From: SKHV01 sp963678565
GTDB taxonomy: Bacteria; Bacteroidota; Bacteroidia; Bacteroidales; Prolixibacteraceae
Direction: 5' to 3'
NCBI GenBank assembly: GCA_963678565.1
Contig: OY782875.1
Coordinates: 2,852,001-2,916,000 of the forward strand
DNA: 64,000 bases
Shown: one piece after another, positions 55,162 through 63,930 of the stretch
How the letters are laid out: each line of letters opens with the position of its first letter
Numbering within the stretch: position 1 is the first letter of the stretch
Translations under genes and position numbers: made by a program
The notes under the pieces: generated by a model
The model's input: only the letters and a program-made list of their open reading frames with translations
The model's database searches: none
Told to the model about the DNA's origin: nothing

Positions 55162-55708
55162 AATTACTGTACGTTACGCCACTATCAATAATCATACTTT
55201 TAAGTTTTGCCTTGGCTCGGTGATAAATTGTTCGAGAAGCTCCATTTGATATTTTTAAAACTTCAGCAATTTCTTCATGATCAAACCCTTCAAGTAAAAA
55301 CAATGTCAATACAATTCTATAATTATCGGGCAACTTACTAATCGTTTTCTTAATTTCTTCTGCTCGAATTTCTGAATAACTAACATCAATTTTTTCTTCT
55401 GCTTCTTCGGGCATTTGAATTTGATCTTTGATCAACTCTTTCCGTTTGCGAAGCGCATCAATTGATCGATTCACCACAATACGTTTTAACCAGCCACCAA
55501 AACTCACCTCTCCTCTAAATTGATTTAATTGTTTAAATGCCGCAATAAAAGCCTCCTGCATCACGTCCTCGGCCTCGGCGGAATGATTTAAAATTCGCAA
55601 ACTCACATTGTACATAGCTTTATAATATCGCCGATACAATTCTGTTTGTGCCTGCCGATTTCCTTTCCGACATTTATCAATTATATGATCGAGGTTCAAG
55701 TCTTGCAT
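55154..55708 (-). CDS. ECF-type RNA polymerase sigma factor
   Basis: From the ATG at 55708 (the TTG at 55717 is rejected) the protein has 184 residues. Region 2 shows YRRYYKAMYNVSLRILN, DVMQEAFIAAFKQLNQFRGE and WLKRIVVNRSIDALRKRK. Region 4 shows LPDNYRIVLTLFLLEGFDHEEIAEVLKI with the helix-turn-helix. There is no region 1.1 or 3, which defines the ECF class. It heads the sigma - anti-sigma - DUF4097 - TlpA operon and has an ECF-type promoter upstream. Confidence 0.92.
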   Translation of the reverse strand: MQDLNLDHIIDKCRKGNRQAQTELYRRYYKAMYNVSLRILNHSAEAEDVMQEAFIAAFKQLNQFRGEVSFGGWLKRIVVNRSIDALRKRKELIKDQIQMPEEAEEKIDVSYSEIRAEEIKKTISKLPDNYRIVLTLFLLEGFDHEEIAEVLKISNGASRTIYHRAKAKLKSMIIDSGVTYSNYG

Positions 55709-55728
55709 TATTCTCAATTCATACCAAA

Positions 55729-55754
55729 GACGTAGTTAAAATATTCTTGTTACA
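55729..55754 (-). promoter_or_regulatory. ECF-type promoter of the sigma operon
   Basis: On the minus strand, TGTAAC (55754-55749), a 16-nt spacer and CGTC (55732-55729) fit the common ECF -35/-10 pair (AAC with CGTC). It lies 21 nt before the sigma ATG, so the sigma factor probably drives its own gene. Confidence 0.55.
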
Positions 55755-55778
55755 GATTTCTGAAAAAAATTAAAAATA

Positions 55779-56201
55779 TTAAGCTAGAATTTTAATCATT
55801 TCATCTAGTTGGTGCTTTAGTTTCACCATTTCGTCAATCGAAATTTCCATTCCTTCGGTTAGTTTAAAAGGAATATCTGAAGCCTTGTTTTTCATTGCTT
55901 TCCCCTTGCTACTTAAAGAAATAATAACTTTCCGTTCGTCGGCATCAGATTTTGCTCGGGTAACGATCTCTAAATGTTCCAATCGTTTAATCAAAGGTGT
56001 AATCGTATTGGTTTGCAAATAAAGACGTTTGGCGATATCATTCACCGGTTGTTCGTCGGTCTCCCACAACGAAAGTAAAACAAGATATTGTGGATAGGTA
56101 ATCCCTAGCTCGTCGAGCATGGGCTTATATCTTCTAATAATCAAACGCGAAACCGTATAAAAAGGAAAACACATTTGATTTTCAAGCTTTAAATGCTCCA
56201 T
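55779..56201 (-). CDS. ohrR: OhrR-type MarR regulator (organic hydroperoxide sensor)
   Basis: From the ATG at 56201 the protein has 140 residues. The start LENQMCFPFY carries the conserved reactive Cys11 of OhrR, followed by KPMLDELGITYPQYLVLLSLWE as in known OhrR proteins. A winged-helix DNA-binding part follows (LYLQTNTITPLIKRLEHL, DERKVIISLSSKG). In relatives, peroxide oxidation of this cysteine releases DNA. The neighbouring upstream gene is a glutathione peroxidase, and an inverted repeat surrounds the ohrR promoter. Confidence 0.85.
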   Translation of the reverse strand: MEHLKLENQMCFPFYTVSRLIIRRYKPMLDELGITYPQYLVLLSLWETDEQPVNDIAKRLYLQTNTITPLIKRLEHLEIVTRAKSDADERKVIISLSSKGKAMKNKASDIPFKLTEGMEISIDEMVKLKHQLDEMIKILA

Positions 56202-56219
56202 GATTGTTGTAATAAGTTT

Positions 56220-56273
56220 CAAAGATTGAAATTACAAAAATACTTTCAAGCATTCTCATAAATCCAATCTTTG
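56220..56273 (-). promoter_or_regulatory. ohrR promoter with flanking inverted repeat
   Basis: CAAAGATTG (56220-56228) and CAATCTTTG (56265-56273) are a perfect 9-bp inverted repeat around a -7 element TATTTTTG (56242-56235, minus strand). Operator function for OhrR is inferred. Confidence 0.4.
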
Positions 56274-56286
56274 CAAACTATAAACA

Positions 56287-56763
56287 CTAGTTTAATAAAG
56301 AAGCAATAACTGCCTCCATTTTTTCAGGTTTTGTAGTAGGTGAAAAACGTTTTACGGGTTTTCCATCTTTATCAATCACAAACTTGGTAAAATTCCATTT
56401 TATGTTTTTGGTTAAAGTTCCGGGCAATTCCTTTTTCAAGTATTTAAAAAGAGGATGTGCTTGATCGCCATTCACATTAATTTTACTAAACATAGGGAAA
56501 GTTACTCCGTAATTGATAAGACATCCTTCCTGAATTTCTTTTTCACCGCCTGGTTCTTGATTGCCAAATTGGTTACAAGGAAATCCGAGAATTACCAATC
56601 CTTTGTCCTTATATTTTTTGTAAAGTGTTTCCAATCCTTCGTACTGAGGAGTTAATCCACACTTGCTTGCTGTATTCACAACCACTACTACTTTTCCTCC
56701 AAAACTACTCATTTCAGTTTCCTTACCTTGTAACGAAACCGCATTGTAATCATAAAAACTCAT
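56287..56763 (-). CDS. Glutathione peroxidase-family thiol peroxidase
   Basis: From the ATG at 56763 the protein has 158 residues, the usual length. The catalytic Cys35 is in NTASKCGLTPQYEGL, the Gln is in PCNQFGNQEPG, and the Trp/Asn pair is in KWNFTKFVID. It has no signal peptide and acts in the cytoplasm, most likely with thioredoxin as reductant. It lies upstream of ohrR on the same strand. A palindrome covers its transcription start. Confidence 0.92.
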   Translation of the reverse strand: MSFYDYNAVSLQGKETEMSSFGGKVVVVVNTASKCGLTPQYEGLETLYKKYKDKGLVILGFPCNQFGNQEPGGEKEIQEGCLINYGVTFPMFSKINVNGDQAHPLFKYLKKELPGTLTKNIKWNFTKFVIDKDGKPVKRFSPTTKPEKMEAVIASLLN

Positions 56764-56776
56764 ATCTATTGATTTA

Positions 56777-56798
56777 TATCGTTCACGATACAAATATA
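56777..56798 (-). promoter_or_regulatory. Peroxidase promoter with adjacent palindrome
   Basis: On the minus strand, TATATTTG (56798-56791) is a -7 element. It is directly followed by the 14-bp palindrome TATCGTGAACGATA (56790-56777), which would cover the transcription start. This is a suitable place for a repressor such as OhrR. Confidence 0.45.
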
Positions 56799-56838
56799 GC
56801 AATTTTATATCGCGTGCGACATATTTGGCTAATTTTTT

Positions 56839-58872
56839 TTATTTTTTTTCTAAAAGAGCTTTTAATTTGAACATCTCATCGCGGTATTGGGCCGCTTGAA
56901 TAAAGTCTAATTCCTTTGCAGCCTTTTCCATTTCTCTCTTCGTTTTCTGAATTGCTTTTTCCAAGGCCTCTTTACTCATATATTGAACTATTGGATCGGC
57001 TGCCACATTTGCATCACCTGCTCCAGAATAAGCTTTTTTGCCACCGCTTGTCAACTGTTCTTTTGCCTTGCGTCTACTTTCAACACCTACAATTTCACGA
57101 CTCGCTTTCACAATCGGTTGCGGAGTTAAACCATGTTCGATATTGTATCTCATCTGCTTTTCGCGACGATAATCGGTTGCTTCAATTGTTTTACGCATTG
57201 AGTCCGTTATCTTGTCGGCATACATAATTACAGTACCGTTTACATTACGTGCTGCGCGACCTGAGGTTTGAACCAAAGCACGTTCTGAACGCAAAAATCC
57301 TTCTTTATCGGCATCCAAAATTGCCACCAGTGAAACTTCAGGTAAATCCAATCCTTCACGCAAAAGGTTAATACCAACCAGAACATCAAATTCGCCGTTA
57401 CGCAATCCTTCCAAGATTTCAATACGTTCAAGCGTGTCTACGTCAGAATGAATATATTTTGTTTCAATTCCCATTCGCATCAGATACTTGGTTAGTTCTT
57501 CGGCCATACGTTTGGTTAGTGTGGTCACCAAAACCCTTTCCTGCTTTTCTTTTCGCAACTGGATTTCATGCATCAAGTCATCGATTTGATTTTCACTTGG
57601 ACGAACTTCAATAATTGGATCTAACAAGCCAGTTGGACGAATAATCTGCTCAACATAAACCCCTTCTGACTTTTCTAACTCATAATTTGCTGGCGTTGCA
57701 CTGATGTATAATATTTGATTGATCATCCCTTCCCACTCTTCAAATTTCAATGGACGGTTATCCATTGCAGCAGGTAAACGAAATCCATATTCAACCAAGT
57801 TCTGCTTACGAGAACGGTCGCCACCATACATGGCCTTAATTTGAGAAACGGTAACGTGGCTTTCGTCTACGACCATCAAATAATCGTCGGGAAAATAATC
57901 TAGCAAACAGAAAGGACGTGTTCCAGCCATTCGACCATCAAAATAGCGCGAATAGTTTTCGATCCCGGGACAATACCCCAGTTCCTTCATCATTTCCATG
58001 TCGTATTCTACGCGCTCTTCAATTCTTTTCGCCTCTAATGGTTTTCCAATTTCTTTGAAATAATCTACTTGCTTTACTAAGTCATCTTGTATCAAACGAA
58101 TAGCCTGATTCATTCTTTCCTGCGTTGTAACAAAAATCGTTGCAGGATAAATATGAATGCCATCCAGCTCTTCTAAAGTTCGCGAACTTTCCGGATCGAA
58201 AGTTGAAACCTCCTCAATTTCGTCGCCCCAAAAAACAATACGTACCGCAGTATCGGCATAGGCAGGAAAAACATCCACCGTATCGCCATTTACACGAAAA
58301 TTCCCTCGTTTAAACTCTACTTCATTTCTCGAGTAAAGTGCTTCTACTAACTTCCGAAGAAATGCATTTCGAGCAACCGTATCGCCTACTTTTAATTTAA
58401 CAACATTCTCATTAAAATCTTCAGGATTTCCAATTCCATACAAACAGGATACCGACGAAACTACAATTACATCGCGACGACCAGAAAGCAAAGCAGAAGT
58501 GGCACTTAAGCGAAGTTTTTCAATTTCTTCATTGATGGATAAGTCTTTCTCGATATAAGTATCAGAAACCGGAAGATAAGCTTCGGGCTGATAATAATCG
58601 TAATATGAAACAAAATACTCTACCGCATTATTGGGAAAGAATTGTTTCATTTCGCTGTACAACTGAGCAGCAAGCGTTTTATTATGACTTAAAACCAAAG
58701 TAGGACGATCAACGCGTTCAATCACATTGGCTACGGTAAAAGTTTTTCCCGATCCGGTAACACCCAACAAAGTTTGCGCAGGCGTATTCGCATTTAGTCC
58801 TTCAACTAATTCCTTAATAGCTTGCGGCTGATCACCGGTTGGTTCGTACTCCGAAACGATTTTAAACTTCAT
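56839..58872 (-). CDS. uvrB: Excinuclease ABC subunit B
   Basis: The 677-residue protein has the Walker A motif GVTGSGKTFTV, the beta-hairpin region YYDYYQPEAYLP, the DESH box (VVDESHVT), helicase motifs (SGRAARNVNG) and a C-terminal UVR domain (AAQYRDEMFKLKALL). It checks DNA damage with UvrA and loads UvrC in nucleotide excision repair. It lies 12 nt after murB, so the two are co-transcribed. Confidence 0.97.
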   Translation of the reverse strand: MKFKIVSEYEPTGDQPQAIKELVEGLNANTPAQTLLGVTGSGKTFTVANVIERVDRPTLVLSHNKTLAAQLYSEMKQFFPNNAVEYFVSYYDYYQPEAYLPVSDTYIEKDLSINEEIEKLRLSATSALLSGRRDVIVVSSVSCLYGIGNPEDFNENVVKLKVGDTVARNAFLRKLVEALYSRNEVEFKRGNFRVNGDTVDVFPAYADTAVRIVFWGDEIEEVSTFDPESSRTLEELDGIHIYPATIFVTTQERMNQAIRLIQDDLVKQVDYFKEIGKPLEAKRIEERVEYDMEMMKELGYCPGIENYSRYFDGRMAGTRPFCLLDYFPDDYLMVVDESHVTVSQIKAMYGGDRSRKQNLVEYGFRLPAAMDNRPLKFEEWEGMINQILYISATPANYELEKSEGVYVEQIIRPTGLLDPIIEVRPSENQIDDLMHEIQLRKEKQERVLVTTLTKRMAEELTKYLMRMGIETKYIHSDVDTLERIEILEGLRNGEFDVLVGINLLREGLDLPEVSLVAILDADKEGFLRSERALVQTSGRAARNVNGTVIMYADKITDSMRKTIEATDYRREKQMRYNIEHGLTPQPIVKASREIVGVESRRKAKEQLTSGGKKAYSGAGDANVAADPIVQYMSKEALEKAIQKTKREMEKAAKELDFIQAAQYRDEMFKLKALLEKK

Positions 58873-58884
58873 AACAACAATCTT

Positions 58885-59898
58885 CTACTTTATAATATTT
58901 ACTTCAGATTCTAACTCAATACCAAACTTATCAAATACGATTTTCTTTACGTAATTCGATAACTCAAAAATATCCTTTCCAGTTGCATTTCCATAATTCA
59001 CGAGTACTAAGGCTTGCTTGTCGTGAACTCCGGCATCTCCCATTTTATAACCTTTTAACCCACATTGATCAATTAACCATCCTGCAGCCAATTTCTCTTT
59101 GTTTTCATCTGCCGAATAGGAAGGCATTTCAGGATACTGAATTTTCAATTTTTCAGCAAATACTCTATCCACCACCGGATTCTTAAAAAAACTTCCGCCA
59201 TTACCCAATACTTTATGATCGGGCAATTTCGATTCACGAATATTAATTATTGCCTGACGTACATTCCTTAAATTGATATCCCCAAGCTTTTTTGCTTCTT
59301 CTTCAACTTTTGCATATTTCAAATTAAATTCAGGAAATTTATCTAACTTAAAAACAACTGAAGTAATAACAACCCGATTCTTCAACTGGTTTTTAAAAAT
59401 TGAATTTCTATAAGCATATTCACACTCTTGATTGGTAAAACTAATTCGTTCTCCGGTTTTTAAATCGATTGCATTTACTTTTTCAATTCGATTACAAATT
59501 TCTTCGCCATAGGCACCAATGTTCTGCACGGCCGCGGCTCCAACATTTCCGGGTATCAAGGATAGGTTTTCAAATCCGCTCAATTCATGTGCAACCGTGT
59601 AAGCAACAATTTGATCCCATTCAACGCCGGCACCCACTTCCAGATAAACAAAATTCCGATCTTCATTAACTTCGTAGTAACCGGGAATATTAGGATAAAG
59701 AATTAATCCATCAAAATCATTTACAAAAAGCAAATTACTACCGCCGCCAATAATCATCACTTGTTCAGGTAGCACATTGTTTTGCAAAAACAACAACAAT
59801 TCTTCCGATTCAGTAAATTCGAAAAAATACTTGCACTTTGCTTTTATATTAAAGGTATTGTATTGTTGTAAATCGAAATTTTCTAAGAAACGTATCAT
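58885..59898 (-). CDS. murB: UDP-N-acetylenolpyruvoylglucosamine reductase
   Basis: The 337-residue protein has an FAD-binding start (NTFNIKAKCKYFFEF, IGGGSNLLF) and the MurB landmarks IPGNVGAAAVQNIGAYG, YRNSIFKN, the catalytic GNGGSFFKNPVV and GWLIDQCGLKG. It makes UDP-MurNAc for peptidoglycan. The length fits the type I group. It forms a pair with uvrB. Confidence 0.95.
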   Translation of the reverse strand: MIRFLENFDLQQYNTFNIKAKCKYFFEFTESEELLLFLQNNVLPEQVMIIGGGSNLLFVNDFDGLILYPNIPGYYEVNEDRNFVYLEVGAGVEWDQIVAYTVAHELSGFENLSLIPGNVGAAAVQNIGAYGEEICNRIEKVNAIDLKTGERISFTNQECEYAYRNSIFKNQLKNRVVITSVVFKLDKFPEFNLKYAKVEEEAKKLGDINLRNVRQAIINIRESKLPDHKVLGNGGSFFKNPVVDRVFAEKLKIQYPEMPSYSADENKEKLAAGWLIDQCGLKGYKMGDAGVHDKQALVLVNYGNATGKDIFELSNYVKKIVFDKFGIELESEVNIIK

Positions 59899-59946
59899 AA
59901 ATTAGGCTATCATTCAATTGAAAGATCAAAGATTAAAAAAATCCCT

Positions 59947-59954
59947 TAGATTTG
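59947..59954 (+). promoter_or_regulatory. -7 promoter element for the glycosyltransferase
   Basis: TAGATTTG matches TAnnTTTG and lies 22 nt before the ATG at 59977; a TTG lies 26 nt upstream of it, longer than usual. Confidence 0.45.
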
Positions 59955-59976
59955 TTGCTGATTAAAGTACTTTATC

Positions 59977-61125
59977 ATGGCTGTTGCACTTTCGGTATTG
60001 AATAAAAAAAAGAAACTCGCATTAACTGTAACCAACGATTTGGTGGCAGACAACCGAGTACACAAAGTTGCGACCACACTTACAAATTTGGGATTTGAGG
60101 TAACTTTAATTGGTCGAAAATTTGGCGATAGCCCTCTGCTAAAGCCGCGCAATTATAAAACCTTCCGAATGAATTTGCCATTCAACAATGGCCCATTATT
60201 TTATGCATCGTATAATATTTATTTATTCTTTCATTTAATTGTAAAACAATACGATTTGGTTGTTTCGAACGACCTAGATAGCCTGACAGCTGGTTTTTCA
60301 TACACCAACCTTGCCAACAAGAAACTGGTTTACGATAGCCATGAATATTATACCGAGGTTCCAGAATTAGTTAGCAGACCAGCGATAAAAAAGATTTGGG
60401 AAGTATTAGAAGCTGCAATGCTACCAAAAATAAAACATTGCTACACTGTTTGTCAGTCGATTGCCGATGTTTACAATCAAAAATACCAAAGCAATTTCAA
60501 AGTTGTTCGGAATGTTCCTTTTAAAGCAAAAAATCAGCAAATAAAACCAAACATAAACGTTAATATACCAAGCGACTTACCTATAATTCTTTACCAGGGA
60601 GCAGTTAATTTAGGACGAGGAATTGAAGAAGCAATTCTTGCAATGAAGAACATTGAGAATGCACGTTTAGTAATTGTTGGAAATGGCGATTTATCTGAAG
60701 ATTGTCGGCAGCTTGCTAGAAAAGAAGGTGTTTCAGAAAAGGTAATATTTACTGGAAGAATTCCGTATGATGAAGTAAAATTTATTACCCAGTTAGCAAC
60801 AATTGGGCTTTCAATTGAGAAAGATATGGGACTGAATTACCGCTTTGCTCTTCCCAATAAACTTTTTGATTACATCCAATCGGGGATTCCAATCTTGGCA
60901 TCTTCACTACCCGAAATCAAAAGGATAGTAGAAGATTACAAAGTTGGAACTTGTATTTCGCACACTAGTGTTGACGAGTTAGTAATTGGGATTAAGCAAA
61001 TGCTAAAAGAAGAAAAGCAATTGGCAATTTGGAAAGAAAATTGCAATATAGCAGCAGAAGCACTTTGCTGGGAAAACGAAGAAAAAATACTAATTAATCT
61101 TTTTGACCAAGCTGTAAAAGAATGA
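59977..61125 (+). CDS. Glycosyltransferase, GT4-like
   Basis: The 382-residue protein has a GT-B fold pattern: an N-terminal Rossmann start (LTVTNDLVADNRVHKVATTLTNLG), YDSHEYYTEVPEL in the acceptor domain, and a C-terminal domain with ILYQGAVNLGRGIEEAI, VIVGNGD and the donor-binding LPNKLFDYIQSGIPILASSLPE. It probably adds a sugar to a lipid or cell-surface glycan. It is alone, with no other polysaccharide genes nearby. Confidence 0.85.
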   Translation: MAVALSVLNKKKKLALTVTNDLVADNRVHKVATTLTNLGFEVTLIGRKFGDSPLLKPRNYKTFRMNLPFNNGPLFYASYNIYLFFHLIVKQYDLVVSNDLDSLTAGFSYTNLANKKLVYDSHEYYTEVPELVSRPAIKKIWEVLEAAMLPKIKHCYTVCQSIADVYNQKYQSNFKVVRNVPFKAKNQQIKPNINVNIPSDLPIILYQGAVNLGRGIEEAILAMKNIENARLVIVGNGDLSEDCRQLARKEGVSEKVIFTGRIPYDEVKFITQLATIGLSIEKDMGLNYRFALPNKLFDYIQSGIPILASSLPEIKRIVEDYKVGTCISHTSVDELVIGIKQMLKEEKQLAIWKENCNIAAEALCWENEEKILINLFDQAVKE

Positions 61126-61138
61126 TTTAAGGACCAGA

Positions 61139-61166
61139 GGAACCAATAAAATAAATCATTGGCTCC
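61139..61166. terminator. Possible terminator hairpin between convergent genes
   Basis: GGAaCCAAT (61139-61147) and ATTGGcTCC (61158-61166) pair with one mismatch over a 10-nt loop. There is no strong T-run. It lies in the 50-bp gap between the glycosyltransferase and nitroreductase stops. Confidence 0.4.
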
Positions 61167-61175
61167 CAATTAATT

Positions 61176-61685
61176 TTATATTTCAATTACAATTTCATTT
61201 AAACTTTTACGCTTTTTAACAGGTACATCATCGTAAAGTGGATATCCCAATGGAATAATTGCGATTGGTTCCTCCCCCATTTCAAGCTTCAAAACATCAC
61301 GAACTTTTGCAACATCGAAATTACATACCCAGCAAGTACCCAAACCTAAATCCGCTGCTTGCAAACTTAAATGGTCTACTGCAATTGCAACATCAATATC
61401 GGTATGATCTTTAGCATCTTGGGCTCTTTTCCAGGCCATTTCATGAACGCCTGTAAATACTAAAACAACAGGAGCTTTATTGATCCATTCGCGATGATAA
61501 CATTCTTTAATTTGCTCCAGCATCTCGCTATCCTTAAATACATACACTTTATAAGGTTGGAAATTAACCGCCGATGGAGCATATTTAACTGCTTCTAAAA
61601 TAGTTTGCAACTTATCAGCCTCAACTGCTTGATCTTTAAATTTACGAACAGAATATCGTGTTAGTATTAATTCTTTAAAATCCAT
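61176..61685 (-). CDS. Nitroreductase-family protein
   Basis: The 169-residue protein has the FMN-binding start (LILTRYSVRKFKDQAV), the typical APSAVNFQPYKVYV and the second-half motif LGLGTCWVCNFD and IIPLGYP. The short form is common in Bacteroidota. It is a flavin reductase that may act on nitro compounds or quinones with NAD(P)H. It stands alone on the minus strand. Confidence 0.88.
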   Translation of the reverse strand: MDFKELILTRYSVRKFKDQAVEADKLQTILEAVKYAPSAVNFQPYKVYVFKDSEMLEQIKECYHREWINKAPVVLVFTGVHEMAWKRAQDAKDHTDIDVAIAVDHLSLQAADLGLGTCWVCNFDVAKVRDVLKLEMGEEPIAIIPLGYPLYDDVPVKKRKSLNEIVIEI

Positions 61686-61795
61686 ATCGTTGTTTTTTCG
61701 TCCTTCTCAACATAAAATTAATATAATATCAATAAAATTGACACAATTAAATTAAAATCAAATAGATGTTTTCATTTATACCTAAAATATTAATT

Positions 61796-61803
61796 TAGTT
61801 TTG
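61796..61803 (+). promoter_or_regulatory. -7 promoter element for the TPR kinase
   Basis: TAGTTTTG matches TAnnTTTG and lies 21 nt before the ATG at 61825. Confidence 0.45.
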
Positions 61804-61824
61804 TAAGTATAATGAACTATATTC

Positions 61825-63930
61825 ATGAAGAAACTCTTTTTAATATCAATTCTTTTTTGCTTGTTCGCTTTTCAAACCGAAGCAGAAATCCCCGATTCTA
61901 TTAAATCGAGTATTGAAGATAATTTGGATTATTCTAATTCAATAGAATTATTTAATTACACCGAATATCTCATTGGAAATTATGAATTAAATGCAGGATT
62001 TGCATGTCTTAAAGAGTTAAAAAAGAGATTTACCAAAGATAATAATCAGTATTACTTAGCAAAAGTAATGTACAATTTTGGAGATTATTACTATTTAAAA
62101 AACGAATACGACTCGGCCTCAATTGCTTATAGCCAAACATTGCCAATGGCTATTGTTCAGCAGGACACATTCTTGATTGCAAAAACCTATAATTCGATTG
62201 GGTTAATTCACGCGTACAAAGGTGAAAAGCAACTCGCGCTTCAAAACTATTTAAATGAAATAAATTTAATTGAAGAAGTTAAAAATCCAAGTTCCGATTT
62301 AAAAAACGAAAAGCTGGTAGTTTTAATAAATATTATTGGATTATATGTAGCTCATGATGAAGCAAAGAATATTATCAAATATGCAAAAACAGCCATAGAA
62401 TTAGGGAAAGAACTAAAAGACTCTATTCGACTTGGTTCTGCCTACAATTTGCTGGGTGTTGGCTATCGTTATAATAAGGAATACGATCTTGCCAAGGAAG
62501 CATTTGATAAATCAATTACCATATTTCAAGCGCTTAACGACAACTACTACCTTAGTTTCCTTTATCTCAATTATGGAACCTTATACGAATATTTAAGCGA
62601 ATTGGATACAGCGATTGACTACTATCAAAAGGGTTTAAATGGTTTTCTACGAGATGAATATTATTATGGGGTAATGAGCGCATTAAACAACCTTGGGCAT
62701 ATCTATTACTTAAAAAATGATTACGAGCAATCGAGGAAGTATTTGCTACAAATATTCGACTTAAACATCGAAAACAGTTTTCCTCAAAAAATGATTCATT
62801 CCTACCAATATCTTTCGGAAACTGAATTTGCACTGGGCAACTACAAAGAAGCATTTGAATATCAAAAACAATACATCACTTTATTAGATAGTTTGAAGAA
62901 TAAGGAAAAAATGGAAAAATACACAGAACTACAAACCAAGTTCGAAACCATCCAGAAAGACTATAAAATAAACATTCTTGAAACTGAAAAAATTGAAAAC
63001 GAACTAGAACTTCGAAAAAGCCGCTTGCAAAAATACATTGGTTTATCAACTATTTTTATTCTAATTATTTCGGGGATATTTGTTTTAATCAACCTACAGA
63101 ATAAAAGAATTGCAAATCAGGAATTACTTTCTAAAAACATAAAAATTGAATCACAGAACGATAAGCTCTACACTTTTAATCAACGATTAAACAAATTGAA
63201 TCAAGAATTGAAAGAATCGCAAAAAGACTTATCTTATTCGAATAAAACCAAAGATCGATTTATTTCAATTTTAGCACACGATTTAAGGAATCCCTTGCAT
63301 AATATTATGGGCCAAAGTTTTCTACTTTCAAACTCCTACTCAAAGTTAGACCCACAAAATCGGATTAAGTTTGCCAAAGACATCAATGTTTCAACCAATC
63401 ATGTAAACCGCTTACTCGATAACCTTCTGGAATGGGCACGCACGCAAGCAAAAAAAATAGAGTTTTCGCCTAAAATTTTTGATTTAAACAATGTTGTCCA
63501 AAACGTTGAAACAGTTCTGAATGGATTGGCAAGCGAAAAAAACATTCGCATCGTAAACAATGTTCCGCATGCTTTAACAGTTTATGCCGATCAAGCGATG
63601 ATTGAAACCATTATTAGAAATATCGTAAGCAACAGTATAAAATTTACGAACCAAAACGGCAAAATTACAATTGACGCAGCTTGTATTGGAAACGAAATCA
63701 TTACCTCTGTTACTGATAATGGAATTGGTATTTCCGATGATGATTCTCAAAAAATATTTCATTTAGATCACAATCTTAAAACCAAAGGTACCAACAATGA
63801 AAGTGGTACCGGATTGGGGCTAATAATTTGCAAAGAATTTATCGATATTCATCAAGGTAAAATTTGGGTTGAAAGCAAACTTGGAGAAGGCACAAAGTTT
63901 TCATTTACTATTCCAATTCCCGAAGCTTAA
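61825..63930 (+). CDS. TPR-containing sensor histidine kinase
   Basis: The 701-residue protein has a signal peptide (MKKLFLISILFCLFAFQTEA), a periplasmic TPR array (about 50-380, with units such as YNSIGLIHAYKGEKQLALQNY and LNNLGHIYYLKNDYEQSRKYL) and a membrane helix at about 405-425. A coiled coil, HisKA with His485 in ILAHDLRNPLHNIMG, and HATPase (NIVSNSIKFTNQNGK, DNGIGIS, GTGLGLIIC) follow. The periplasmic TPR sensor is a Bacteroidota type. No regulator is next to it. Its stop overlaps the convergent edge gene. Confidence 0.9.
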   Translation: MKKLFLISILFCLFAFQTEAEIPDSIKSSIEDNLDYSNSIELFNYTEYLIGNYELNAGFACLKELKKRFTKDNNQYYLAKVMYNFGDYYYLKNEYDSASIAYSQTLPMAIVQQDTFLIAKTYNSIGLIHAYKGEKQLALQNYLNEINLIEEVKNPSSDLKNEKLVVLINIIGLYVAHDEAKNIIKYAKTAIELGKELKDSIRLGSAYNLLGVGYRYNKEYDLAKEAFDKSITIFQALNDNYYLSFLYLNYGTLYEYLSELDTAIDYYQKGLNGFLRDEYYYGVMSALNNLGHIYYLKNDYEQSRKYLLQIFDLNIENSFPQKMIHSYQYLSETEFALGNYKEAFEYQKQYITLLDSLKNKEKMEKYTELQTKFETIQKDYKINILETEKIENELELRKSRLQKYIGLSTIFILIISGIFVLINLQNKRIANQELLSKNIKIESQNDKLYTFNQRLNKLNQELKESQKDLSYSNKTKDRFISILAHDLRNPLHNIMGQSFLLSNSYSKLDPQNRIKFAKDINVSTNHVNRLLDNLLEWARTQAKKIEFSPKIFDLNNVVQNVETVLNGLASEKNIRIVNNVPHALTVYADQAMIETIIRNIVSNSIKFTNQNGKITIDAACIGNEIITSVTDNGIGISDDDSQKIFHLDHNLKTKGTNNESGTGLGLIICKEFIDIHQGKIWVESKLGEGTKFSFTIPIPEA

